24,189 bases of DNA, taken from assembly GCA_002498205.1 (NCBI GenBank), contig DAGQ01000074.1, positions 32,523 through 56,711 on the forward strand. Reading direction: 5' to 3'. Within the stretch, counting starts at the first letter, position 1, and each line of letters begins with the position of its first letter. Shown one piece after another: positions 1-7,340 of this stretch. The translations under genes and the position numbers were made by a program. The notes beneath the pieces are model-generated. The model made no database searches, was not told the origin of the DNA, and worked only from the letters and a program-made list of their open reading frames with translations. The DNA comes from Euryarchaeota archaeon UBA596. Lineage in GTDB: Archaea > Thermoplasmatota > Poseidoniia > Poseidoniales > Poseidoniaceae.

Positions 1-2586
1 CCCATCTCCATCTGTATCATTATTTGTTGCATCCAGAGGTGAATCAGAACCTCCACTCAACAAATATGTATCTGCAGCACCATTATTTTCATCACAAACA
101 TATTCGTGTTCAACGATATAATGACAATCAAATTCACTTAATCCATAATAAAATCCAAAAAATTCCATACCATCATTAATTCCATCTCCATCAGTATCAG
201 GATCTCTTGGGTCAGTGCTTGGATATCCAGAATCTGTTGTTGGTTGATATCTAAATTCATCTAAATTATTCCAATCTTGTTCAAAGAATGAATTTTGCTC
301 TCCATCAAGATTCAAACCATCAGCATCTGGATCTAATAAAGCATCAGTAGGATCTGTTGGATCTAATGCATAAGCATATTCCCAACCATCTGGAATTCCA
401 TCAAAATCTGAATCATTATTCCCTGGATCAATTAAAGCGATATTTGCAAATCTTCCAGGGTCTACAGCACCTAATAAATATCCAGTTCCATTCAAATCAA
501 TTTGAGCTAATGAAACAACCCTACCTGTAATTGATTCTTGAACACCTTGATTAAATGATGCCAATGCGCCTCCAACTAATTTCCATGAGCCTCCTTGTGA
601 ACCAACCATCACATAATTGTCTAAAGGTAGTATTGAGAAAACATCATTCATATCCTCATTAGTTGTATGTTCTAAAGAACCACTATGTGTAATTTGATTG
701 CTACTTAGAGTTAATAGGTGTATTCCTGAACCAGTTCCAATCCATAAATGACTAGTTTCTGAAGTTATGGCTGCATCTGCAACAATTGTTCTGACCTCAA
801 ATAAATTTAATTCATGCTCATAAGTCAGATTTCTCAAACTATTTGTATTATATTGATCAAAAACCCATTCAAGGTTTAAAATTCCTTTTGCATCTGAGGT
901 CTCAGATTTAATTAAACCCTTATCTGTACCCAAGAATAAAGTCGGTTCTCCATTGACTGAAACATGAACTGCGGATGTGGGCATCGCAGAAACAGAATTG
1001 AATTCTTCAAATAATCCGTCATCTAGTGCCTCTTCAGATGATTCTTTTAATTCTCCAGAATTCTTAATCTCAAAAACATAACCAGAATCTTGTCCAATAG
1101 TGATAACCCTCTGATTACCTCCTGTTTCAACCAAAGTAGCTACAACCTCCATTGGGCCTATATCTAAATAATCAACTTGTCCATTTAATACACCTCCCTT
1201 GTCAAGAAGCATGCTATAGACACCATCAGTAGTTGCCATAATTACAGCCCCTCTTCCAAATTCGTTTTGAATTAATACCATATCATTTAATTCAACTCCA
1301 TTTGGTAATAATAAATCATCTACAAGCATTTCATCCATATTAAATACTGATAATCCCACTTTTGTTCCGACATATACAAGTGAGGAATCTCCATCTTCAA
1401 AAGTAGCTAATTCCCTTACATCATGACTTGAAATTTTAATATCTGTAGTTTTGTCATAAAGTGTCAATGTATCTTTTAATGAACCGTCTTCAACTGTTTT
1501 CAAACCACCACGTATAGAATCCCCACTATCTTCAGAAACTAAATATTCTTCAAGATTACTAAATGCTTCACCACCACACTCAATCAGACCACCTGCGAAA
1601 CAAGAATTCACAATATCTGTAGTTAAATCCCTAGTTACTTCACCATTATTCGTCAGATCCCAACCATCGGAGTCTGTGTCTTCAAGATTGTCTTTCTTAT
1701 TGTGTGGATCTAGTCCAAAATATACTTCCCAGCCATCAGGTATTTCGTCACCACCTGGTGAATATTCAAGACCTCCGAGTTCTGACCACCTAAAGAAATC
1801 ACTATCGGCATTTAATGGGTCTGTTCCTCTCCACCGTGAAGTATATCTTTCATCCACATCATCTTCCATATAACCAAACCATAATCCATCAAGTTCAGTC
1901 ATCCATTCCAAAGGAATCCCGAAATTATACTCTGCAGAATTATTGTAATATTCATTTGGTTCAATACTACCATCCCTATCAATATCAAATCCATCCTCAT
2001 CATAATCTTCTCCGCCATCAGATCCGTTTAAGGGGTCAAAAAGTGGACAAGACCATCTGCCCTCTACCATTGCTCCGGCATTTGACATACACATTTCAAT
2101 TTCATAGCCATCAGGCATTCCATCTCCATCAGTATCTGAATGAGTTGGGTCTAAATAAAGACGAAATCCACCTTCGGGATCCAAAGGATCTTCACCTGTT
2201 AATCCAGTTCTATTAGTAAAACAATCAACTACTGCATAAGGCCAACAATACTCCTCTACATTTTGTAAACCATCATTATCCATATCCAAACTTAACCCTG
2301 AAGATCCATCGGGATCATAAATTCCGTCAGAACCATTTGTATAATCCATTCCTTGAATGAATTTATTTCTTCCATCAATTGAAATCGCTTCCCATGAATC
2401 GCCAAATTGTTGTTCCCAAACATCTGGAATTCCATCCCTATCTGTATCTGTGACTGGAGGCGGTCCTTGATTCGCATCTTCGGGGTGTACATTCTCAACA
2501 GATTGAATTGCTGGTAATTGAGACATTGTGAGTAATGAAAAAATCATTAAAAAAGTGACAATAAGGGTTGTTTGTTTTCGACGCAT
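1..2586 (-). CDS. Secreted DxDxDG-repeat / beta-propeller surface protein, 3' part outside the window
   Basis: The frame is open without a stop for all 862 codons from the ATG at 2586 down to base 1, so the C-terminus is off the window. Residues 1-29 form a signal peptide (MRRK, then a hydrophobic run to about residue 25). Residues 47-350 carry calcium-binding, thrombospondin type 3-like motifs: DTDRDGIPDVWE (47-58), DMDNDGLQNVEEY (101-113), DTDGDGMPDGYE (151-162). Residues about 375-715 look like a beta-propeller with recurring blade strands such as VYVGTKVGLSVF, TLFLGTDKGLIKS, LWIGTGSGIHLL and VMVGSQGGSWKL, resembling two-component-regulator propeller blades. DxDxDG motifs resume at about 723 (DSDFDGIPDGWE) and 794 (DTDGDGINDGME), and the window ends inside another (857-862). 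There is a Shine-Dalgarno-like GAGAGGT at 2594-2600. Role: probably an extracellular adhesin, matrix protein or sensor. Family traits are recognised; the function is inferred. Confidence 0.88.
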   Translation of the reverse strand, partial: MRRKQTTLIVTFLMIFSLLTMSQLPAIQSVENVHPEDANQGPPPVTDTDRDGIPDVWEQQFGDSWEAISIDGRNKFIQGMDYTNGSDGIYDPDGSSGLSLDMDNDGLQNVEEYCWPYAVVDCFTNRTGLTGEDPLDPEGGFRLYLDPTHSDTDGDGMPDGYEIEMCMSNAGAMVEGRWSCPLFDPLNGSDGGEDYDEDGFDIDRDGSIEPNEYYNNSAEYNFGIPLEWMTELDGLWFGYMEDDVDERYTSRWRGTDPLNADSDFFRWSELGGLEYSPGGDEIPDGWEVYFGLDPHNKKDNLEDTDSDGWDLTNNGEVTRDLTTDIVNSCFAGGLIECGGEAFSNLEEYLVSEDSGDSIRGGLKTVEDGSLKDTLTLYDKTTDIKISSHDVRELATFEDGDSSLVYVGTKVGLSVFNMDEMLVDDLLLPNGVELNDMVLIQNEFGRGAVIMATTDGVYSMLLDKGGVLNGQVDYLDIGPMEVVATLVETGGNQRVITIGQDSGYVFEIKNSGELKESSEEALDDGLFEEFNSVSAMPTSAVHVSVNGEPTLFLGTDKGLIKSETSDAKGILNLEWVFDQYNTNSLRNLTYEHELNLFEVRTIVADAAITSETSHLWIGTGSGIHLLTLSSNQITHSGSLEHTTNEDMNDVFSILPLDNYVMVGSQGGSWKLVGGALASFNQGVQESITGRVVSLAQIDLNGTGYLLGAVDPGRFANIALIDPGNNDSDFDGIPDGWEYAYALDPTDPTDALLDPDADGLNLDGEQNSFFEQDWNNLDEFRYQPTTDSGYPSTDPRDPDTDGDGINDGMEFFGFYYGLSEFDCHYIVEHEYVCDENNGAADTYLLSGGSDSPLDATNNDTDGDG

Positions 2587-2593
2587 TCTGCTT

Positions 2594-2600
2594 ACCTCTC
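2594..2600 (-). promoter_or_regulatory. Ribosome binding site of the propeller protein
   Basis: GAGAGGT on the minus strand lies 7 bases before the ATG at 2586. It supports this start, which also places a clean signal peptide at the N-terminus. Confidence 0.55.
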
Positions 2601-2607
2601 GCCCATC

Positions 2608-2742
2608 CGACAAGACTTGACCAACCGAAATACCTTATGAGACTGATGGAACAATGTTCGTACAAAAGATTTGCAATTTATTATTTACGCCTCAAAACGA
2701 GGATTTTGATTTGACATTTACGATTAGTTGAAAGTCTTGTCG
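2608..2742. repeat. 11-bp inverted repeat, one copy in each divergent leader
   Basis: CGACAAGACTT at 2608-2618 is the exact reverse complement of AAGTCTTGTCG at 2732-2742. Read in the direction of each gene, the same AAGTCTTGTCG sits 21 bases before the ATG at 2586 and 16 bases before the ATG at 2759. Both copies are therefore in equivalent leader or promoter-proximal positions. It may be a shared regulator site, a shared initiation region or a 5' leader element. Confidence 0.6.
2649..2659. promoter_or_regulatory. Operator-like dyad GAACA-A-TGTTC
   Basis: Perfect 5-bp arms around one central base, near the middle of the divergent gap. The symmetry is directly visible. A role as a repressor or activator site is a guess; a dyad this short can occur by chance. 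Confidence 0.3.
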
Positions 2743-2758
2743 CGTTCGCTATGAAAGT

Positions 2759-3568
2759 ATGTCAGTGTCCATTACGCACTTAGGTACTGGAAGTCGTGGT
2801 AATTCAACACTAATTTCTAGTGAAAATGGTAATGTTCTAATTGATAATGGATTTTCAGGAAGACAATTAGAAAAAAGGCTGGCAAGCATGGAACTTAAGC
2901 CAACCGACATAGACTGTATGCTAATTTCTCATCACCATGGCGATCATGGAGGAGGAGTTGAAATCGCAATGAAAAAATGGAATATTCCCGTAAAATGCAA
3001 TTATTTTACTGCTGAAAAATTAGGGATTTTAAACAAAGAGAATTTAGAAATTTTTGAAAACTTAGATCGGATTGAAGCTTTATCAGACGTTACATTCTTA
3101 CCATTCCCTGTACCTCATTCGGGTGCTGAAAATGTAGGATTTTCAATTGTTACAAAAAGCGGGGACAAAACATGTGTAGTTACAGACTTAGGTAGTTATA
3201 CAGATGAAGTAATTAAGCATATGAAAGGATGTTCACACATCTCTATCGAAGCAAATTATGATTTGAAAAGATTACTCTCAGGTCCATATCCCGATAATTT
3301 GAAAAATAGAATCATGAATAGAGGGGGGCATTTATCAAATAAACAGACGGGTAATTTATTATCAAAAGTGATTGGACCTAATACAAAAAGTATAGTACTC
3401 ACACATCTTTCAGATTCTAACAATAGACCTCACCTTGCAGAGAGTACTGTTTTATACCATATTGACGACATTTTTACCGGTGACATCGCAATTTCCCTAC
3501 AAGACGGCCCCGAATTTAGTCATTTTTTGGGGCAAGAAGATAAAGAAAAGATGTCTATTAAAATTTAA
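2759..3568 (+). CDS. MBL-fold metal-dependent hydrolase, YycJ/WalJ-like
   Basis: A 269-residue protein of normal family length with no signal peptide, so cytoplasmic. The metal-binding signature HxHxDH is at 58-63 (SHHHGDHGGG). Further ligand positions follow in family order: H120 (VPHSGAENVGF), D143 (VVTDLGSYTD), H191 (GGHLSN) and H216 (LTHLSDSNNRP). EANYD at 164-168, YP..LK.RI and GHLSN match the YycJ/WalJ pattern, where the first is usually ESNHD, so a His is replaced by Tyr here. Members are predicted nucleic-acid-acting or related phosphodiesterases; the substrate is not shown by this sequence. An ATG at 2751 is in another frame; the ATG at 2759 begins right at the first beta-strand. The next gene starts 21 bases after its stop, so it may head the pilin-like operon or be its chance neighbour. 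Confidence 0.9.
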   Translation: MSVSITHLGTGSRGNSTLISSENGNVLIDNGFSGRQLEKRLASMELKPTDIDCMLISHHHGDHGGGVEIAMKKWNIPVKCNYFTAEKLGILNKENLEIFENLDRIEALSDVTFLPFPVPHSGAENVGFSIVTKSGDKTCVVTDLGSYTDEVIKHMKGCSHISIEANYDLKRLLSGPYPDNLKNRIMNRGGHLSNKQTGNLLSKVIGPNTKSIVLTHLSDSNNRPHLAESTVLYHIDDIFTGDIAISLQDGPEFSHFLGQEDKEKMSIKI

Positions 3569-3576
3569 TTAAATAA

Positions 3577-3580
3577 GGAG
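3577..3580 (+). promoter_or_regulatory. Ribosome binding site of the first pilin-like gene
   Basis: GGAG within AAGGAGAAAATAAAG, 9 bases before the ATG at 3590. It fixes this start and makes co-transcription with the hydrolase gene plausible. Confidence 0.6.
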
Positions 3581-3589
3581 AAAATAAAG

Positions 3590-4624
3590 ATGAAACGTGA
3601 ATTGGAAAATGATGAATCAGCACTCAGTGATGTAATTGGAATGGTTATGTTATTGGCAATGATTGTAATTGTTCTCTCATCTACAATGATTATTTTACAA
3701 CCTTATATTTCAGATTATGATGACAATAAAAATTGGTCTCAAGCAAAAGTTATCGCTGACCAAATAGATGAAAGAATAAGGTTGGTTGGTTTTTCACCGC
3801 AAGACACAGGTTCAATACAAACATTTGAATTAGTATCTACTTCAATTTCTAATTTAGATAGTGCAGAATATTGGACAATTTCTGGAGATGTATCGGGCAC
3901 CGATATTATCGATGTATCTCTATCTTCATTTAATTCCGTGGATGTGACGGCAATGAATAATACTGCAACACATGCAATCGTAAATAATGGTGGAAATATA
4001 ACTAATCATGTATTAAATTTCGAAAATGATACAGCCAACATAAATTTTGAAAATTTTATGAATAAATTGTTAATCGTTGAAATATATGACATAAATGATA
4101 ACTTAATACATAAATTCGTTAGATTAGAACTTTCGGGTATTGGCATAGACACGGCATTATCAACTGGAAATTTTGATATTGATCTATTAAATGGTGCACG
4201 AATGGAAAAATTATCTGGCGAAGCATATAAAGTTACCAGATATCCATCACTAAGACATTTTTCTATGCCTGACGATTCACAACAACTGAGTTTTGTGTTG
4301 GTTGATGTTGATATGAGTTTGCTTTCTGGAACTACAAGTCCATTTAGTTTACAAATGGTTTCAGATGGACCGCTAACATTATTCGATGGAGAGGTACGTA
4401 ACATTAGAATGAAAATGACAAATGAAATTGATGACTCAATGACTGATAGATACATGTCACACTGGATAGAAGACTATAATCTAAATTTAGCTTCTGGCAC
4501 CTTAGATACTTTCGAAGGCATAGGGCCCTGGAAAAGAGTTTCTGGAATTGATGGAATTGGAATACATCCACTTGAAAAATCAATATTAACTGAAATCGTA
4601 CTACATAGAGTGGTGATTAAATGA
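3590..4624 (+). CDS. Pilin-like membrane-anchored protein 1 (archaeal class III signal type)
   Basis: 344 residues. A short charged N-terminus (MKRELENDES) is followed directly by ALSDVIGMVMLLAMIVIV and one hydrophobic helix ending near residue 37. This closely resembles the archaeal type IV pilin N-domain, whose pattern is a charged leader then AVSxVIGVILMVAITVI, processed by a PibD-like peptidase before the hydrophobic run. The rest (about 40-344) is beta-rich and extracellular by inference, with possible N-glycosylation sequons (NNT, NIT, NDT). It is longer than ordinary pilins (about 130-200 aa). It ends in an ATGA overlap with the next gene. I do not recognise the ectodomain. A filament subunit or a pilin-like scaffold subunit are both possible. 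Confidence 0.75.
   Translation: MKRELENDESALSDVIGMVMLLAMIVIVLSSTMIILQPYISDYDDNKNWSQAKVIADQIDERIRLVGFSPQDTGSIQTFELVSTSISNLDSAEYWTISGDVSGTDIIDVSLSSFNSVDVTAMNNTATHAIVNNGGNITNHVLNFENDTANINFENFMNKLLIVEIYDINDNLIHKFVRLELSGIGIDTALSTGNFDIDLLNGARMEKLSGEAYKVTRYPSLRHFSMPDDSQQLSFVLVDVDMSLLSGTTSPFSLQMVSDGPLTLFDGEVRNIRMKMTNEIDDSMTDRYMSHWIEDYNLNLASGTLDTFEGIGPWKRVSGIDGIGIHPLEKSILTEIVLHRVVIK
4612..4617 (+). promoter_or_regulatory. Ribosome binding site GGTGAT of the large pilin-like gene
   Basis: GGTGAT lies inside the last codons of the upstream gene, 3 bases before the ATG at 4621, and complements the anti-Shine-Dalgarno end of 16S rRNA. Together with the ATGA overlap it suggests coupled translation. Confidence 0.5.
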
Positions 4625-6870
4625 ATCGAATTAATTCATTAATTTCAGATCAAAAAGCAGCAAATTCTGCAATCGCTACAGTTTTGATGTTTGCAGGTGT
4701 AATGAGTATAATTAGCATAATGCTTGTTTCTATTGTACCTGTGATAAATGAACTTCAAGGAGCCATTGAATCCAGTGATGCAGTATCTCAATTCGAAGAT
4801 TTATCAGAATACGAATCTCAATTGGCTCAAAGAGGTTTACCGGGAAGTTCATCAGAAATGCAAATCGAACCTGTACTAGGAAAACTAGAATGGGATTTAC
4901 AAGATACAGGCATTTGGTTTTCATCATCATGGAAAGAAGATTCCGAATTAAGATTAAGAAACGCAGGTAATTTTGATGATCAATTTGACATTAGATATCC
5001 ATCGGGTAAATTAACTTCATATTGTATGGATGATTTACATTTACAATTTGAATCAAAATGGAGGTATGAGATCCCTGTAATTCAGACTCAAGCCAGTCTT
5101 ATAATTACATCAAAATCTCAAATTACTTCAACGATCACATCATCTTCACTCAATTTATTTCAAGGAACAAATGAATTAACATATTCTCTAGAACAAAATA
5201 AAATTTTAGAAATTGATTTGCCAATTGAAAATTCAAATAATAAAACAACGATAATAAGTGATATAGAACTAACAATTATCCTAAAATTAAATGAGGGTGG
5301 AGCAACTTTCATTAAATCAAATAACCAAGACCATAATGGGCTGGGAACAAGTTGGAAAATACCATTACCAGCAGGAAATAATAAAATAAATTTAATATCT
5401 AATGATGCAAACCTTATCAATTTGATAGTAAATGGTGAAAAAACAACTCATAAGATAGATAAAATAGGAGATGGATCAATTTGGACAAAAAGTTTCAATT
5501 TTTCCGAACCAAAATTAATAATTTTAGAATCCTCAAAAAATTCGAAATTACTCTTACAAACAAATGATGACGGAAACAAAGGAAGCGTAAATTGGCAATC
5601 GAAAGATGGTTTGATGCTTGGAACCGAATACATAATTCCGCCAATTCCAGGAAGTTTAGCAATTTCCAATAATAAGGAAAGTTCTACTCAAATTGATATT
5701 CAAGGTGCTAGTTTTTCGATACCTGCTAATGGCATATACAAATTAGAATGGCCAATTCCGGGAACAAATGGAGTTGCCAAAATTTCAAGTCAATCGGATA
5801 TCAGTGTAAAATGGACTGAAGATTCTATTCAGAATAATGGTTTCCTAACATCTGGAATCTCCTATCTCGTCCCAAAAAATACAGGACAATTATCTGGTCA
5901 AGAATTTTCTACTAGTTGGACTAGCGATTATATTAATGATAATCAAGCCCATGTTTATGTCACATTATCTGGCTCAAAGGCATCATTCAATTTTTCAGGA
6001 GTGTTTAACGCGTCGGGGAATTTAGAGAGTACATCTGGAAATTCATATTACCTTAATCCTGGAGACAATGGGGATTTGAATTCTACTGTAACATCAGGAC
6101 AATCGATTAAAATTATGCAAATTATCGGTGAATCGGGAATTATCGAATTAATGGATAAAGGTGCTCAAAGATGTTTACCTTTGAAAATGATTGCTTCTGG
6201 TTGGATAAATATTGATTTACCATGGTATGATGTCAGTGAATTAACATTAGCAGGAATTAGGGATGCATGGGAAATTGGAGACCACCATTCAGGGCTAAGA
6301 ATTCAATTAATTGGAGAAAGCGATTCTTCAGAATATTCAACTTTTGCAGATGCATGGGTAATTCAAGTTCCTGCATTAAAATATGTCTTTTCAAGCAGTA
6401 TTAGAAATCTTGAAGTTGTTGATAAAGGTGGTTTTGTGACTACTAATCATCCAGAAGGAAACCCATCACTTTCACATGCATCATTAGCCGCTAAAGGAAA
6501 TAAAAATTTACTTGGAATACATATTCCTGTAATGATGCCTACAACCTCAAGTATCACTAGTGGTTCATCAAATGTTAATGTTCAATTAAAAGTCATTCAA
6601 ACCACATTCTGTACCAACGAAAATACAAAAGAAGTAAGGATGGGATGGAATGGTAAATATGGTAGCAGCATTACAAATTGGCTCTCTGAAGATATTAAAT
6701 ATTCTGATGATTGGATCTCTTATCCAAATCAATTTGAAATGCTTTCTGACTATACTGGATGGGTAGATAGAGGTAATGGTGAGGCAGTATACCATAGTCC
6801 TAATGAGAATATTGATTTCACATTAACATTTACAGCAATATCATTTGATGCAAGGGAGGAAGGAGGATGA
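4621..6870 (+). CDS. Pilin-like membrane-anchored protein 2, very large ectodomain
   Basis: 749 residues. The N-terminus MNRINSLISDQKAANSAIAT leads into one hydrophobic helix (about 18-41), again in pilin style: short polar leader, AANSAIATVLMF, then an uninterrupted helix. Residues about 45-749 are predicted beta-rich and outside the cell, with many Ser/Thr/Asn residues and sequons (NKT, NFS, NAS, NST). Only a few Cys are present. The segment near residues 595-640 (IRNLEVVDKGGFV...) follows a hydrophobic-strand pattern that recalls haloarchaeal pilin-operon proteins of uncharacterised DUF types, but this is only a resemblance. Four-base ATGA overlaps at both ends lock it between its two neighbours. 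I cannot name the family. It could be a tip adhesin, an unusual major subunit or a membrane-tethered surface protein. Confidence 0.72.
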   Translation: MNRINSLISDQKAANSAIATVLMFAGVMSIISIMLVSIVPVINELQGAIESSDAVSQFEDLSEYESQLAQRGLPGSSSEMQIEPVLGKLEWDLQDTGIWFSSSWKEDSELRLRNAGNFDDQFDIRYPSGKLTSYCMDDLHLQFESKWRYEIPVIQTQASLIITSKSQITSTITSSSLNLFQGTNELTYSLEQNKILEIDLPIENSNNKTTIISDIELTIILKLNEGGATFIKSNNQDHNGLGTSWKIPLPAGNNKINLISNDANLINLIVNGEKTTHKIDKIGDGSIWTKSFNFSEPKLIILESSKNSKLLLQTNDDGNKGSVNWQSKDGLMLGTEYIIPPIPGSLAISNNKESSTQIDIQGASFSIPANGIYKLEWPIPGTNGVAKISSQSDISVKWTEDSIQNNGFLTSGISYLVPKNTGQLSGQEFSTSWTSDYINDNQAHVYVTLSGSKASFNFSGVFNASGNLESTSGNSYYLNPGDNGDLNSTVTSGQSIKIMQIIGESGIIELMDKGAQRCLPLKMIASGWINIDLPWYDVSELTLAGIRDAWEIGDHHSGLRIQLIGESDSSEYSTFADAWVIQVPALKYVFSSSIRNLEVVDKGGFVTTNHPEGNPSLSHASLAAKGNKNLLGIHIPVMMPTTSSITSGSSNVNVQLKVIQTTFCTNENTKEVRMGWNGKYGSSITNWLSEDIKYSDDWISYPNQFEMLSDYTGWVDRGNGEAVYHSPNENIDFTLTFTAISFDAREEGG
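6854..6866 (+). promoter_or_regulatory. Double ribosome binding site of the small pilin-like gene
   Basis: GGGAGG at 6854-6859 is 7 bases before the ATG at 6867, and a second GGAGG at 6862-6866 touches the ATG. The first has the usable spacing. This is the strongest Shine-Dalgarno sequence in the string, inside the end of the preceding gene, and suggests strong translation of the third protein. Confidence 0.6.
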
Positions 6871-7340
6871 AACACAATTCAAATTTAAAACGAGATGAAT
6901 CAGGTGCTGCAACAGAATTAGGTTATGTATTTACATTCCTTCTTGGTTTGTTATTACTCTCATTATATTCTATTTGGGCATGGGATATTGAAAATTCAAC
7001 TCGGGAAAGATGGTCAGAAGTAGCTCTTACAGAAAATATTGAACGTGTAGGTTCTGCTATTGAAAGAGCAGATGCAGTAGCAAGAATTAATCCCAATGCA
7101 ACGTATTCAGAAAGTGTAGAATTATTAAATGTTGAACAAACATCGGTTAATGTAATTATGTTTTTAGATGATGAAACTCTAATAATCAATCATCCTAATT
7201 TTAAACAATCATTTGAGTATGAATTAACATCTGCTGCACCAACTACGCATATGGGTGAAATTAATATTAAAGGAGAATCTTCAATATGGGTTCATTTTTC
7301 AAATGGTGTTGTAGAAATATCGAATAAACCTATGAATTAA
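6867..7340 (+). CDS. Small pilin-like membrane-anchored protein 3
   Basis: 157 residues, the size of a normal archaeal pilin. A charged leader (MKHNSNLKRDESGAATE) precedes the helix LGYVFTFLLGLLLLSLYSIW (19-38). Helical, charged residues 40-75 (TRERWSEVALTENIERVGSAIERAD) follow, then short beta-strands. The E at position 17 just before the hydrophobic run recalls the conserved glutamate near the start of mature pilins. This layout resembles small proteins of haloarchaeal pilin-like operons. It overlaps the previous gene by ATGA and its stop overlaps the converging gene. Being small and with the best ribosome binding site, it is a reasonable candidate for the main subunit or a helper of the trio. 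Function is inferred from the N-terminus and context only. Confidence 0.7.
   Translation: MKHNSNLKRDESGAATELGYVFTFLLGLLLLSLYSIWAWDIENSTRERWSEVALTENIERVGSAIERADAVARINPNATYSESVELLNVEQTSVNVIMFLDDETLIINHPNFKQSFEYELTSAAPTTHMGEINIKGESSIWVHFSNGVVEISNKPMN

Larger units (their letters stand above)
2587..2758. promoter_or_regulatory. Divergent promoter region
   Basis: This 172-base gap separates two genes read away from each other, so both promoters must lie here unless transcription enters from further off. AT-rich segments that could hold TATA elements are at 2675-2688 and 2714-2726 for the plus gene and around 2630-2640 for the minus gene; none is a textbook TTTATATA. It also contains the repeated 11-mer and the dyad listed separately, and a small hairpin CCTC-AAAAC-GAGG at 2690-2702. 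I see no ORF or RNA gene in it. Confidence 0.6.

Noticed and set aside
1..220. Recurring TCCATCTCCATC-like DNA near the window start, looking like a short tandem repeat
   Set aside because: It is the coding DNA of repeated DGDG motifs in a protein; units are irregularly spaced and there is no CRISPR-like spacing.
1676..2498. Several small open frames on both strands inside 1676-2498
   Set aside because: They overlap the 862-codon secreted-protein frame, have low-complexity or meaningless translations rich in His, Gln or Ser, and lack ribosome binding sites.
2690..2702. CCTC-AAAAC-GAGG hairpin followed by ATTTT as a terminator
   Set aside because: A stem of four pairs is weak, and no gene ends upstream of it on the plus strand.
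2587..2758. Possible tRNA or small RNA gene in the divergent gap
   Set aside because: I found no cloverleaf arms, no TTCGAATC-like T-loop sequence and no ordered set of stems.
4621..6870. Large pilin-like gene as a broken or fused gene
   Set aside because: The frame is continuous and both ends are joined to neighbours by ATGA overlaps, so it appears intact.
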